Assembly: GCA_937935995.1 (NCBI GenBank)
Contig: CALGXF010000067.1
Span: 1 to 60,505, forward strand
Reading direction: 5' to 3'
From: an uncultured Alphaproteobacteria bacterium
Lineage (GTDB): Bacteria > Pseudomonadota > Alphaproteobacteria > CAAHEQ01 > UBA3637
Length of the DNA stretch: 60,505 bases
Shown here piece by piece: positions 8,249-17,237 of the stretch. The translations under genes were made by a program, and so were the position numbers. A model generated the notes under the pieces. That model saw nothing but the letters and a program-made list of their open reading frames with translations, was not told where the DNA came from and ran no database searches. Position 1 is the stretch's first letter. The number at the start of each line of letters is the position of its first letter.

Positions 8249-9523
8249 ATGCGTCAATTTTTAATTTTACTTTTTCTGGCCGCTTGCGCCGGAACAACGA
8301 CTTTTTCGGATAAGAATTTAAAAGGGTTTGTCGGGGCGCCGGATGAATCAACGCGTCAGGTTGGTCAAGACATTTTATTAAAAGGCGGCAATGCGGCGGA
8401 TGCTGTGGCGGCAATGATTTTAAACGAAACGGTTGTTATGCCGTCTCGTGCCAGTCTTTCCGGCGGCGGTGTTTGTCAAATCTATGATGATAAGTCCGGA
8501 AAAGTAAAAACGCTTGATTTTCTGCCGGTTCAGGTGCCACAGACGAAGGCCGGTTTGCCCGCGCTGCCGCGTGGTGTTTTTGCTTTGCAAAGCCAGTATG
8601 GTATCAGCCGTTGGACGGATGTGATGAAACCGGCGATTGTGAATGCGCAAAAGGGTGTTCTTGTGTCGGATGAATTGGCAAAAGATATTGAAAAAGCCGA
8701 AAAGCTGCCGGCATCTTGGAAAGTTTTGAAAAAGGGAAATGTGTTGCAACAACCGCGTTTGGCGCAAACATTGTCGTTGATGAGCCAATCGGGAACCGGT
8801 GTTTTTTATAAAGGCGTGTGGGCTGATAAAATGGCGGCCGCTGCTTTTAATCTCGGTTATCCGTATGGGACGGAAAGCTTGAAAACAATCCGGCCGCAGT
8901 GGACGGATTCGACGTCTGTTTTGACGGCAAAAGGTAAGGCTTTTTTCCCAAACACACCGGCTTTGTCGGATAAAGGCAGCCTTGTTTGGAAGCAAATCAC
9001 GACTCATCATGATTTAATACAGGTTTCCCAAGGAAAAGAAACATTGCGTCAGATGGAAAATCAAGTGGCGGAAAATACCTTTGACGGCATCGGATTGATG
9101 GCAACGGACAAAAATGGACTGACAGTGGCTTGTGCGGTCGGAATGGGGGGCTTGTTCGGAGAAGGCATGTATTTGAAAGAGCAAGGTTTCTTCTTGTCAA
9201 ACGGGTTAGCATACGATCATCCGGAAGATATCGCCGTCATTATTCAAACGAATCCGGATGAAACGGACGTTTCGTTGGTTTTAGCCGGAGCAGGGCAAAA
9301 CGCTTTGGTGGACGGATTGCGTTTCATGGAAGCGGCTGTCTTCGGAGAAAAGAGCGTTTCATCGGCGGTAAAAGAAGTACGCTCGGAGGCGGCTGTAACA
9401 CGAGATACTTTGGATGAAATGCCGATTTTTGTTTGTCGGAACGGGTATCCGAACCAAGTTGCCGCGTGTCGGGCAAATGCGGATGTTCAACCGGTCTATG
9501 AACAAAAAGCTGCCGGAAATTGA
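8249..9523 (+). CDS. Gamma-glutamyltransferase-like lipoprotein
   Basis: 424 residues from the ATG at 8249. I chose this start because it gives a lipoprotein signal with lipobox LAAC (MRQFLILLFLAAC). The next part (VGAPDESTRQVGQDILLKGG, GNAADAVAA) matches the opening of the gamma-glutamyltranspeptidase family. The protein is well short of the usual 550 or so residues. The self-cleavage and nucleophile region is poorly conserved: a Thr is present in AENTFDG but the usual following residues are not. It may be a catalytically altered GGT homologue on the inner face of the outer membrane. Confidence 0.7.
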   Translation: MRQFLILLFLAACAGTTTFSDKNLKGFVGAPDESTRQVGQDILLKGGNAADAVAAMILNETVVMPSRASLSGGGVCQIYDDKSGKVKTLDFLPVQVPQTKAGLPALPRGVFALQSQYGISRWTDVMKPAIVNAQKGVLVSDELAKDIEKAEKLPASWKVLKKGNVLQQPRLAQTLSLMSQSGTGVFYKGVWADKMAAAAFNLGYPYGTESLKTIRPQWTDSTSVLTAKGKAFFPNTPALSDKGSLVWKQITTHHDLIQVSQGKETLRQMENQVAENTFDGIGLMATDKNGLTVACAVGMGGLFGEGMYLKEQGFFLSNGLAYDHPEDIAVIIQTNPDETDVSLVLAGAGQNALVDGLRFMEAAVFGEKSVSSAVKEVRSEAAVTRDTLDEMPIFVCRNGYPNQVAACRANADVQPVYEQKAAGN

Positions 9524-9570
9524 TTGACTTCTTTTTTCTTTTCCTTTAAAACAAAGAAAAAGGACGAAAA

Positions 9571-10068
9571 ATGAAGATGAAAAATTTGACGGAACAACGG
9601 GAAATTATGGCCGGCGTTTTATTGGTTGCCGGGTTGATTTTGTTATTGTTTGCCGTCCATACACGGCAAGTCAATTCTTCGTCGGACACGCATTTTCATT
9701 TGTATGCAACATTCAATAAAGCTGACGGCATTACGAAAGGGTCGGCCGTGCGGTTAGCCGGGATTCCGGTCGGCAAGGTCACGCAGACGGAATTGGATCC
9801 TTATTACCGTGTTAAAATGACGTTATCTTTTGCGAAAAATTTAAATTTATCGACGGATACGGGCGCTGTTATTGAAACGGACGGGTTGATTGGGAATAAA
9901 TATATTGAGTTAACGCCGGGCGGGGATGAAGAGCTGTTAGAAAATGAGGACAGCATTGTTTATACGCAAGATGCTTTGTTGTTAGATGAACTGTTGAACC
10001 GCTTTTTAGAGATGATGCGGGCTAAAAAAGGGCTTGCGGCGGAAGGGAACGAAGGAGAATTTTCATGA
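9571..10068 (+). CDS. mlaD: MlaD-family lipid transport protein (copy 1)
   Basis: 165 residues with one N-terminal membrane anchor (MAGVLLVAGLILLLFAV), then a single MCE/MlaD domain (HLYATFNKADGITKGSAVRL, then NKYIELTPGGDEE). MlaD proteins form periplasmic hexamers that pass phospholipids between inner and outer membranes with MlaE and MlaF. A ribosome site AAAAAGGAC precedes the start. The stop overlaps the next gene by four bases (ATGA). No MlaE or MlaF gene is adjacent. Confidence 0.88.
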   Translation: MKMKNLTEQREIMAGVLLVAGLILLLFAVHTRQVNSSSDTHFHLYATFNKADGITKGSAVRLAGIPVGKVTQTELDPYYRVKMTLSFAKNLNLSTDTGAVIETDGLIGNKYIELTPGGDEELLENEDSIVYTQDALLLDELLNRFLEMMRAKKGLAAEGNEGEFS

Positions 10069-10526
10069 AAAGAAATCCGGTTGAAGCCATTTTAGGCTTT
10101 TTGGTTTTAATCTTTGCGGTGTTATTTTTGTTTTTTGCTTCCTCTCGGGTAGATGTTCAAAAAATCGCCGGCTATCCGGTGTTTGCTCATTTTCAAAAAG
10201 TCGGCGGTCTTGAAATGGGGGCTGATGTGCGCATTAACGGCATTAAAGTCGGTTCCGTGACCAAGATTGAATTAAATCCCGAAACATTTATGGCGCTTGT
10301 CGAAATGAATATTAAAGAAGATATCAAATTGCCGGCAGATACAGCTGCGGTTGTTGCGGATGCGGGATTGATGGGCGATAAGTATATTCGGTTGGAACCG
10401 GGGAAAAGTGTTGAGAAAATTGCGCGCAACGGTTATCTGCAAAAAACAAAGGACTACAAGTCTTTGGAAGACAGCGTCGGCGAGTTTATTTTCCTGTCCA
10501 CAAAAGATGACAAGCAGGCACCGTAA
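10065..10526 (+). CDS. mlaD: MlaD-family lipid transport protein (copy 2)
   Basis: 153 residues, built like the preceding gene: an N-terminal anchor (AILGFLVLIFAVLFLFFAS) and one MCE domain (YPVFAHFQKVGGLEMGADVR, then GDKYIRLEPG). The two genes look like a tandem duplication that has diverged, and would allow a mixed hexamer. It overlaps both neighbours by a few bases, so the three genes are probably translated together. Confidence 0.88.
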   Translation: MKRNPVEAILGFLVLIFAVLFLFFASSRVDVQKIAGYPVFAHFQKVGGLEMGADVRINGIKVGSVTKIELNPETFMALVEMNIKEDIKLPADTAAVVADAGLMGDKYIRLEPGKSVEKIARNGYLQKTKDYKSLEDSVGEFIFLSTKDDKQAP

Positions 10527-11068
10527 TGAAACGAATTTTTTTAACGGTTTTGTTTTTATTTTCAACCAGCGTTTTTGCCACGGACATTCCGATGGATGTG
10601 GCTGTTTTGCGTGGTTTGGATAAAGTGACAGGGCGAACCAGCACATTTTCCGTTCCGGTCGGCGAAGTGCTTCAATTCGGTCGGACGTATGTCGTACCTG
10701 AATCCTGTTTTACGCGCCCGCCGGAAGAATCTCCCGAAAATGCGGCTTACCTGTATGTGTATGAAAAAAGCGTTCGCGGGGAAAATATAGAGTTATTCAA
10801 AGGATGGATGTTTTCTTCCAATCCGGCTTTGTCTTCAATGGAGCATCCTGTTTATGATATTTGGGTCATCGGCTGTGTGAAAGCCGAAGAAACACCGACT
10901 CCGGCGGTTGAAGCCGCGCCGATGTTGCCGGCCGATCCGTTGACGGAAGAACAAATTAATGCGATTGCGGATGAGGAAACGCAAACGGATGAAATACACG
11001 CGCCGTTGACAACGACAACGCCGCAACCCGTAGAGCCGGCGCCGTCCGTGTTAACTAAAACGCCTTAA
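10526..11068 (+). CDS. Exported DUF2155 protein
   Basis: 180 residues with a cleavable signal (MKRIFLTVLFLFSTSVFA) and a DUF2155 domain: VAVLRGLDKVTGRTSTFSVP, the C-terminal core FKGWMFSSNPALSSMEHPVY and WVIGC. The last 55 residues are Pro, Glu and Thr rich and look disordered. The family is found mainly in alphaproteobacteria; its function is unknown, and a place next to mlaD suggests an envelope role. Start and the previous stop share one base (TAATG). Confidence 0.82.
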   Translation: MKRIFLTVLFLFSTSVFATDIPMDVAVLRGLDKVTGRTSTFSVPVGEVLQFGRTYVVPESCFTRPPEESPENAAYLYVYEKSVRGENIELFKGWMFSSNPALSSMEHPVYDIWVIGCVKAEETPTPAVEAAPMLPADPLTEEQINAIADEETQTDEIHAPLTTTTPQPVEPAPSVLTKTP

Positions 11069-11193
11069 TCGGGCGTCAGCAACATTTGAAAGTGTCCTTT
11101 GATTTTTCGTCCACGTTGCCCGAAACGTTTTAATCGGGCGTCAGCAACACTGAAAGTGCTCGTTGGTTTTTTTCGTCCACGTTGACTGAAACG
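11066..11193. repeat. Two 65-bp imperfect direct repeats
   Basis: A unit beginning TAATCGGGCGTCAGCAAC and ending near GAAACG occurs at 11066-11130 and again from 11131, with a third start (TTAATC) at the end of queA at 11196. Each unit contains inverted segments (CAGCAAC against GTTG further on), so each could fold as a hairpin. The repeat begins at the DUF2155 stop codon and fills the convergent gap to queA. It may act as a terminator array. Confidence 0.7.
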
Positions 11194-11195
11194 CC

Positions 11196-12236
11196 TTAAT
11201 CAGGGGCTTTTTCAAGCAAACAGGCATCGCCGTAAGAAAAGAACCGATAATGTGTATCAATGGCGTGTTGATAAGCTTTTTTCATGCAATCAATGCCGCA
11301 AAACGCACAAACCAACATGAATAACGTTGAACTCGGCAAATGGAAATTGGTAAATAACGCATCGGCATATTTAAATCGGTATCCCGGCGTCATAAAAATA
11401 GAGGTTTCCGCACAAAAATCATGTAAGACGCCCGTGTCATCCGCTGCGCTTTCCAAAAGACGCAAAGCCGTCGTTCCGACCGGAATGATACGTCGGCCTT
11501 CTTTTTTGGCTTGATTTAACGCATGCGCCGTTTCTTTGGTAATGATGCCGAATTCGGCGTGCATCACATGGTCTTTTGTGTCTTGAACTTTAACGGGCAA
11601 AAACGTCCCGCCGCCGACATGCAGCGTGACAAAGTGCATCTCAATGCCTCGATTGCGCAAGGTTTGAAGCAGGTTTTGCGTAAAGTGCAATCCGGCCGTC
11701 GGTGCGGCTACGGCGCCTTCATGTTTGGCAAAAATCGTCTGATAATTGGATTTATCCGATTCTTTACCTTCTTTTGTTCGTTTGATGTAAGGCGGCAATG
11801 GCATAATTCCGTGTTGATGCAACATGGCAAATAAATCGGCACCGCTGACATTGAATTGTAAAACAACCGTTCCGTCTTGCCGTTTTTCCGATACAGACGC
11901 TTTGAAATCATCCGAAAACATGATTTCTTGACCGGGTTTTAACCGCCGGGCGTTTTTAATTAAACAGCTCCATGTGTTTAAGTTGATTTGTTTCAGCAAG
12001 GTTGCTTCAATCGCTGCTTCGCTGCGTTTACCGTAAATCCGCGCCGGAATGACCTTTGTATCATTGAAAACCAATACATCAGTCGGCTTTAACAAATCCG
12101 GCAAGTCCGCAATCGTTTTGTCATCAAATATTGCCGGGGGCGTTACATGCAAAAGCTTTGCCGATTCCCGAGGCGTCGCCGGTTCATTGGCAATTCTGTC
12201 GGCCGGCAAATCAAATTGAAAAAGGTCAACCCGCAT
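11196..12236 (-). CDS. queA: tRNA preQ1 ribosyltransferase-isomerase
   Basis: 346 residues, full length for QueA, which transfers the ribose of S-adenosylmethionine onto preQ1 in tRNA to give epoxyqueuosine. Family motifs are visible: VFNDTKVIPARIYGKR near residue 55, APTAGLHFT in the middle, HVGGGTFLPV, and HLPSSTLFMLVCAF near the end. The ATG immediately follows the stop of the SUKH-like gene, so the two genes are co-transcribed. Confidence 0.95.
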   Translation of the reverse strand: MRVDLFQFDLPADRIANEPATPRESAKLLHVTPPAIFDDKTIADLPDLLKPTDVLVFNDTKVIPARIYGKRSEAAIEATLLKQINLNTWSCLIKNARRLKPGQEIMFSDDFKASVSEKRQDGTVVLQFNVSGADLFAMLHQHGIMPLPPYIKRTKEGKESDKSNYQTIFAKHEGAVAAPTAGLHFTQNLLQTLRNRGIEMHFVTLHVGGGTFLPVKVQDTKDHVMHAEFGIITKETAHALNQAKKEGRRIIPVGTTALRLLESAADDTGVLHDFCAETSIFMTPGYRFKYADALFTNFHLPSSTLFMLVCAFCGIDCMKKAYQHAIDTHYRFFSYGDACLLEKAPD

Positions 12237-12737
12237 TTAAAAATCTTCTTCGGTTTCATCCACAAGCGTGTCTTCGTTAAAACCGACATAATTTTGAATG
12301 ATTTCCATTTGCTCTTTGATTAAATAGTCAAACATTTCTTCAAAGTGTGCAAATTCTTTAACCGGTTCGCCCGAAAACTCATCGACTATTTCATACACGT
12401 CTTTGACCGGATTGTAAACAAAATTTTCTTCATCCGTGCGGCCGATGAAAACTTTATCAGTCCCTTTGTTCAAGGCTTGATACAACATATTTTGTTCGGC
12501 AAGCCCCGTGATGTTATAACCGTTTTTCTTGTCGCTGGACGAATTAGCACCGAAAAATTCCAACCCCGCCCAAAACAAACCGTCTGTCGTGAACAAAAAA
12601 TCGCTGTATTCGTCCGGCAGCTGTAATCCCATTTTTTCCAACCGATCCTGAACGGCAAACAAGTGATCATCCGTGACCGGATTGGTTTTAAAAACGCCGC
12701 CGATATCCTGCGCATTTAATAGCAACTCTTTAAACAT
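12237..12737 (-). CDS. SMI1/KNR4 (SUKH)-like protein
   Basis: 166 residues from the ATG at 12737, which has AAAGGAGACGG just upstream; the frame extends eight codons further but without a ribosome site. The stretch LPDEYSDFLFTTDGLFWAGL is typical of the SUKH fold seen in SMI1/KNR4 proteins and many toxin-immunity proteins. The C-terminus is acidic. There is no toxin gene beside it, so an immunity role is not supported; it precedes queA without a gap. Confidence 0.6.
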   Translation of the reverse strand: MFKELLLNAQDIGGVFKTNPVTDDHLFAVQDRLEKMGLQLPDEYSDFLFTTDGLFWAGLEFFGANSSSDKKNGYNITGLAEQNMLYQALNKGTDKVFIGRTDEENFVYNPVKDVYEIVDEFSGEPVKEFAHFEEMFDYLIKEQMEIIQNYVGFNEDTLVDETEEDF

Positions 12738-12805
12738 TCCGTCTCCTTTTCTTTTAATCATAAAAAGAATAGGGGTAAATGATTAATAAAAGATAAAAAT
12801 CTGCC

Positions 12806-13405
12806 TTAAATGTGATGGAAATTTTGAATAGCAAAGCTCCAGTTAATCAAGTGATCTAAAACCGCTTGCGTGTAATCCGGCCGTCTGTTTTGATAATCCA
12901 GATAATACGCATGTTCCCATACATCAATCGTTAACAAGATTTGCTTTTTCCCGAGCGGTGATTGAGCGTTAGGTGTATTGATGACTTTTAAATGTCCGTC
13001 ATCGACAATCAGCCATGCCCAGCCGCTACCGAATTGAGTTGTCGCCGCTTTTTTCAATTCTGTTTTTAAGTTATCAACAGAGCCAAAATCCCGAATAACA
13101 GCGTCTTTGAAGTCGCCTTCGGGAATGTCTCCGCCGCCGTTTGGGGATAAAGATTGCCAATAAAACGTATGGTTCCAAACTTGTGAAGCATTGTTGTAAA
13201 TGGATTGTTGAGACGGATATTTTTCCGTTGCTAAAATGATTTCTTCCAAAGTGTGCGTTTCAAGATTGGTGCCTTTAATCAAGTCATTTAACGTATTGAC
13301 ATAGCCGGCATGGTGTTTGCCGTAATGAAATTGAAGCGTTTTTTCGGAAATATAAGGTGCCAGTGCGTTTTCGTTATAGGGCAGTTTATAAAGTTCAAAA
13401 GCCAT
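12806..13405 (-). CDS. sodB: Iron/manganese superoxide dismutase
   Basis: 199 residues, the family length. Metal ligands are in the expected places: His in FHYGKHHAGY, His in WNHTFYW, and Asp and His in DVWEHAYYLDY. The sequence following (GSGWAWLIVDDGHLKV) is that of the Fe-type enzyme more than the Mn-type. It removes superoxide in the cytoplasm. A ribosome site AAAGGAGACA precedes the ATG. It stands alone, with tRNA-Leu divergent on the other strand. Confidence 0.94.
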   Translation of the reverse strand: MAFELYKLPYNENALAPYISEKTLQFHYGKHHAGYVNTLNDLIKGTNLETHTLEEIILATEKYPSQQSIYNNASQVWNHTFYWQSLSPNGGGDIPEGDFKDAVIRDFGSVDNLKTELKKAATTQFGSGWAWLIVDDGHLKVINTPNAQSPLGKKQILLTIDVWEHAYYLDYQNRRPDYTQAVLDHLINWSFAIQNFHHI

Positions 13406-13547
13406 TTTTGTCTCCTTTCTGTTTTTCTAGAGATAGGATGTTTTTTTCAAAATGTCCAGCCCCTTTTTAAAAGAATGCATTCGGCTCTTTTAAAAAAAGA
13501 GTTGCATTTTATGGAAAAATTTGATAAACCAATAACACTTTTTCCGT

Positions 13548-13632
13548 GCGGTCGTGGCGGAATTGGTAGACGCGCAGCGTTGAGGTCGCTGTGGGGAGAC
13601 CCGTGAAAGTTCAAATCTTTTCGATCGCACCA
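13548..13632 (+). tRNA. tRNA-Leu (anticodon GAG)
   Basis: 85-nt cloverleaf with encoded CCA. The acceptor GCGGTCG pairs with CGATCGC. The anticodon stem CAGCG/CGCTG encloses TTGAGGT, anticodon GAG. A long variable arm (GGGGAGACCC region) is as expected for tRNA-Leu. The T stem is AU-rich and weak (GAAAG with CTTTT). Confidence 0.93.
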
Positions 13633-13634
13633 TA

Positions 13635-13668
13635 AAAAAACCGTTGGATTTTTCCGACGGTTTTTTAT
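13635..13668 (+). terminator. Terminator of tRNA-Leu
   Basis: AAAACCGTTGG pairs with CCGACGGTTTT around a short T-rich loop, and the hairpin ends in six Ts. It lies two bases past the tRNA CCA. Confidence 0.85.
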
Positions 13669-13693
13669 ATGATGGAAAAAGAAAGGAAAGCGG

Positions 13694-14098
13694 ATGGTAT
13701 CACTTCAGGATGATTACGAAAAAGCAATGGACGTTCTGGCAGACCTGGCGCAGGAATATGAAAAATGGGTGCAGGCGGATTTGCACCGTTTGCAGGCGAT
13801 TTTTAAACAAGCCGAAGCACTTGACGGCGAAAAACGGACACATCTTATTCAAACGGATTTGTTTCGTGTGGCGCATGATATGAAAGGGCAAGGCGCGACA
13901 TTCGATTATGAATTGGTTACGCAAATTGGCAACCACTTATGTCGTTATGTTGAAAAAAAGTCATTTTTCGGTCCGGCAGAAATGGATGCCGTTTCTCAAC
14001 ATATTCAAGCGTTGGCATTCGTCATCGATGCTCATTTAACCGGCGACGGCGGGGTCGAGGGACAAAAGCTGGCGGCACAAATCGAGGATATCACTTAA
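13694..14098 (+). CDS. Hpt (histidine phosphotransfer)-like protein
   Basis: 134 residues, mostly helical. VAHDMKGQGATFDY around residue 57 looks like the phospho-accepting helix of an Hpt domain (AHxLKG). The stop is directly followed by the ATG of the response regulator gene, then the kinase gene, so the three are one operon. The family is a known companion of OmpR-type regulators in alphaproteobacteria. It may relay phosphate or simply bind the regulator. A ribosome site AAAGGAAAG precedes the ATG. Confidence 0.7.
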   Translation: MVSLQDDYEKAMDVLADLAQEYEKWVQADLHRLQAIFKQAEALDGEKRTHLIQTDLFRVAHDMKGQGATFDYELVTQIGNHLCRYVEKKSFFGPAEMDAVSQHIQALAFVIDAHLTGDGGVEGQKLAAQIEDIT

Positions 14099-14791
14099 AT
14101 GGTGGAGTTGGAACAAAATCATATTTTAGTCATTGATGATGACACGCGACTGCGCCGGTTGTTGCGGCGTTATTTGACCGAAAACGGTTTTTTGGTGTCT
14201 GAAGCGTCTCATCCGGACGAAGCGCGCCGATTAATGGATTCTTTTTTGTTTGATTTGCTGGTTTTGGATGTGATGATGCCGGGAGAAAACGGTTTTTCGT
14301 TTGCTAAATCTTTGCGGGAAAAAGGCAACATGATTCCGATTTTGATGTTAACGGCGATGGGAGAAATTCAAGATAGAATTCACGGATTGGAAAGCGGCGT
14401 AGATGATTATTTATCGAAACCGTTTGATCCGAAGGAATTGATTTTGCGTATTAACAGTATCTTGCGCCGAACGTTTATGTCGGCTCCGAAAGAAAAAGAA
14501 ACAACGTTGCATTTCGGGTCAACGATATATCATGTGGATAGAGGTACGTTGGAACAAGACGGCGTTTTTGTGTCTTTAACATCGGTTGAAAATGATTTGT
14601 TGAAAAAACTGGCAGCCAAAGCCGGTCATGAAGTCACGCGCGAAGAGCTGGCTTCATCTATGGAAACCGAAAATGAACGAACGATTGACGTGCAAATCAA
14701 CCGGTTGCGGAAAAAAATTGAAACGGATTCCAAAAATCCGCGTTATTTGCAAACGGTGCGCGGAAAAGGATATTTATTGTTACCGGATTAA
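14099..14791 (+). CDS. OmpR/PhoB-family response regulator
   Basis: 230 residues. The receiver domain has the acidic pocket (VIDDD), the phospho-accepting aspartate in LLVLDVMMPGENGF, the conserved Thr in MLTAMG and the Lys in LSKPFDP. The C-terminal winged helix is of the OmpR type, with recognition region NERTIDVQINRLRKKIE and the ending VRGKGYLL. It pairs with the histidine kinase five bases downstream. The signal it answers is unknown. Confidence 0.92.
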   Translation: MVELEQNHILVIDDDTRLRRLLRRYLTENGFLVSEASHPDEARRLMDSFLFDLLVLDVMMPGENGFSFAKSLREKGNMIPILMLTAMGEIQDRIHGLESGVDDYLSKPFDPKELILRINSILRRTFMSAPKEKETTLHFGSTIYHVDRGTLEQDGVFVSLTSVENDLLKKLAAKAGHEVTREELASSMETENERTIDVQINRLRKKIETDSKNPRYLQTVRGKGYLLLPD

Positions 14792-14796
14792 AAACA

Positions 14797-16179
14797 ATGA
14801 AAAAATCAGTCTTTCAAAAAGCAGGCCAAGTTTTAAAAGAAATATGGGATTTTATCCGATATATTTTAAAATACGTCAAAGTGAAAATTTCTCCGAAAAG
14901 CCTGTTAACGCGCTTTATTTTGATTATTTTAATCCCGATGGTTTTGTTACAGGTCGTGGCATCAATGGTGTTTTATGATAACCATTGGCGGTCTATCAGC
15001 CGTCGATTAGCCAACGACATTGCCGGAGAAATCGAAACGGTTATTTACATGATTGAACAATATCCGGATTCGGTTCAAACAGAAGATGTTTTGGCTTATT
15101 TTGATCAGGCGCTTCAACTGAAAATCTATTTTAAACCGGAAACACAGATTATTTTTGATTCCGTGAATGTCGATAATACGGGACTTGTTAAACAATTGGA
15201 TCGTGCATTGTCAAAGCTTGATTATCCATTTGTTATCAAGGAAGATCGCCTTCAAGATTACATCATGGTGTATATTCAATTGAAAACGGGTGTTTTAAAG
15301 GTTGAAGTCCCCCAAAAACGGGTTTTCAGTTCAACAACATACGCTTTTTTAATTTGGATGATCGGGGCGTCGATTTTGTTGTTTTGGATTGCGTTTTTGT
15401 TTATGAAAAATCAAGTACGATCCGTGTATCGGTTAGCGGATGCGGCGGAAAAATTTGGAACCGGGCGCGCGGTCGAACGGTTTAAACCCGAAGGGGCGAC
15501 GGAAGTCCGTCAAGCCGGACAGGCTTTTTTATTGATGAAAAACCGTATTCAAAAATATTTGGGTGAACGAACCAGCATGTTGTCCGGTGTGTCTCATGAC
15601 TTGCGGACGCCGTTGACTCGCATGAAATTACAACTGTCCATGATGCCGGATGACGAAAGCACGCAAGATTTATTATCCGACATTGATGAAATGGAAAAGA
15701 TGTTGGAAGGGTATTTGGCTTTTGCCAGAGGAGAGGGAAAAGAACCGTCTCAAGTGATGGAAGTGTCCGAATTGTTGACAGATGTTGTTGAAAAGCTGCG
15801 CCGCAACGGGCACGATATTGATTTGCACATCGAACAAACCCAGCAAATCAGCCTGCGTCCACACGATTTTGCGCGGGCAATTACCAATATTTTAACCAAC
15901 GCGCATCGATATGCTCAACATGCGGCTGTGGTCATGGGCGTGCGCGACCACTTTTTGGATATCACCATTGATGATGACGGCCCCGGTATTCCACCCGAAA
16001 AGCGTGATGATGTGTTTAAGGCTTTTTATCGGTTGGACGATTCCCGAAACTCTAAAACCGGCGGCGTGGGACTGGGATTAACCATTACACGGGACATTGT
16101 TTTGTCTCACGGCGGCGAAATTACATTGGAAGAAAGCCCAATGAAAGGACTTCGTGTTCATTTGCGCTTCCCGTTGTAA
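14797..16179 (+). CDS. Membrane sensor histidine kinase
   Basis: 460 residues. Two membrane segments (about 45-65 and 185-205) flank a periplasmic sensor loop of about 120 residues with no motif that I know. An HAMP linker follows, then the dimerisation histidine in GVSHDLRTPLTRMKL and the ATPase domain (N box NILTNAHRYAQ, G1 DDDGPGIPP, G2 GGVGLGLTI). This is the EnvZ-like build. It would phosphorylate the regulator encoded just before it. Confidence 0.92.
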   Translation: MKKSVFQKAGQVLKEIWDFIRYILKYVKVKISPKSLLTRFILIILIPMVLLQVVASMVFYDNHWRSISRRLANDIAGEIETVIYMIEQYPDSVQTEDVLAYFDQALQLKIYFKPETQIIFDSVNVDNTGLVKQLDRALSKLDYPFVIKEDRLQDYIMVYIQLKTGVLKVEVPQKRVFSSTTYAFLIWMIGASILLFWIAFLFMKNQVRSVYRLADAAEKFGTGRAVERFKPEGATEVRQAGQAFLLMKNRIQKYLGERTSMLSGVSHDLRTPLTRMKLQLSMMPDDESTQDLLSDIDEMEKMLEGYLAFARGEGKEPSQVMEVSELLTDVVEKLRRNGHDIDLHIEQTQQISLRPHDFARAITNILTNAHRYAQHAAVVMGVRDHFLDITIDDDGPGIPPEKRDDVFKAFYRLDDSRNSKTGGVGLGLTITRDIVLSHGGEITLEESPMKGLRVHLRFPL

Positions 16180-16180
16180 G

Positions 16181-17101
16181 TTAATGTGTCGGCATGGCGT
16201 CGCCTTTAATGCCTTTTTTCCGAGCGTTCTTTTCCCAAACCAACAAAGCATTGGCGCCTAAAATAATAAACCCGCCGACTAAAATATTCCATGTCAGCGG
16301 AACGCCCAAAAAAGTCACATCCAAAAAGACCCCTGTGACAGGTTCTAATAATAAAATCATGCCGATAGCTGTGGCCGGGACGTTTTTATTGTTCATGTAA
16401 ATTAATAAATTCGGCAGGGTATAAATAATTAAACTGTAAACCAAAAACGCACCCCATAACAAGGGTGAAAAGTGAAGTGTCATGGCTTCGAGGGAAGGGT
16501 TATAAGTAAATGCCCTGAACACAAAATAGGTCAGCGTCAATGGAATAACCGTATACAAATTCACGGCAAAAAAGGTTCCGTATGGGGAGATGCCTTGTTG
16601 TGTGTAGTACTTGGTTAAAATTAACCAAACGGACAACCCCATGCCGGCGATTAATGCCAAAAACAATCCGAGTGCAGAGAAGTGAGCATCATGAAACGGG
16701 TCAATCAAAATAACCATACCGGCTAACATGGCAAAGACCAAAGCCCAATCCAGTTTGGTTTGTTTGTGGTGAAAAATAAAATGCATCATTAAAATAGTCC
16801 ACAAAGGTTGCAAATAAACAATCAGAACAATCAAACTGACGGGAATGTTCAGGAAAATCGGCGCATACTCACCCAAGTTAATGGCCAGCATTGTGATGAC
16901 AAACAAAAGCGAGATTTTCCACGGGATTTGAAATACTTTTTTGAAATCATGGCGAGCCAAATAAAGTGTTGCCACGCCGGCAATGAGGTTCGGATACAAC
17001 ATAATTTCGAATAAAGAAGCTCCCATGTTGGATAGGACTTTTCCGCCGAACACAACGCCGCCGAATAAAATACCGCTGATAATTAAGTAAAAATAAGCCA
17101 T
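16181..17101 (-). CDS. EamA/DMT-family membrane transporter
   Basis: 306 residues with ten hydrophobic segments in two repeats of five, as in the drug/metabolite transporter superfamily (EamA). The second half ends with LLLEPVTGVFLDVTFLGVPL, typical of the family. I chose the ATG at 17101 because GGGGAG lies upstream; the frame itself runs seven codons further. The substrate cannot be inferred. Convergent with the kinase gene, one base between stops. Confidence 0.88.
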   Translation of the reverse strand: MAYFYLIISGILFGGVVFGGKVLSNMGASLFEIMLYPNLIAGVATLYLARHDFKKVFQIPWKISLLFVITMLAINLGEYAPIFLNIPVSLIVLIVYLQPLWTILMMHFIFHHKQTKLDWALVFAMLAGMVILIDPFHDAHFSALGLFLALIAGMGLSVWLILTKYYTQQGISPYGTFFAVNLYTVIPLTLTYFVFRAFTYNPSLEAMTLHFSPLLWGAFLVYSLIIYTLPNLLIYMNNKNVPATAIGMILLLEPVTGVFLDVTFLGVPLTWNILVGGFIILGANALLVWEKNARKKGIKGDAMPTH

Positions 17102-17177
17102 TTTAATCTCCCCTTTTACCAAATAAGTCGGAAACGAAAAAAGTCAAGATAGGGTTTTATTGGAAGCTGGAAAAAGA

Positions 17178-17206
17178 TTGACAAAAACAAGAAAAGAGAG
17201 TATTCT
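17178..17206 (+). promoter_or_regulatory. Promoter of the 17238 gene
   Basis: TTGACA (17178-17183), exactly 17 bases, then TATTCT (17201-17206). A near-consensus vegetative promoter 32 bases before the start codon. Confidence 0.8.
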
Positions 17207-17237
17207 TTACTGACTTGCATCAAATTTGGGAGGAAAA

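Noticed and set aside
9146..9152. Run of six Gs inside the GGT-like gene
   Set aside because: Too short to suggest slippage, and the frame is intact.
12237..12737. SUKH-like gene as immunity to a contact toxin
   Set aside because: No toxin, VgrG or Rhs gene is in the window and it is fused in operon to queA.
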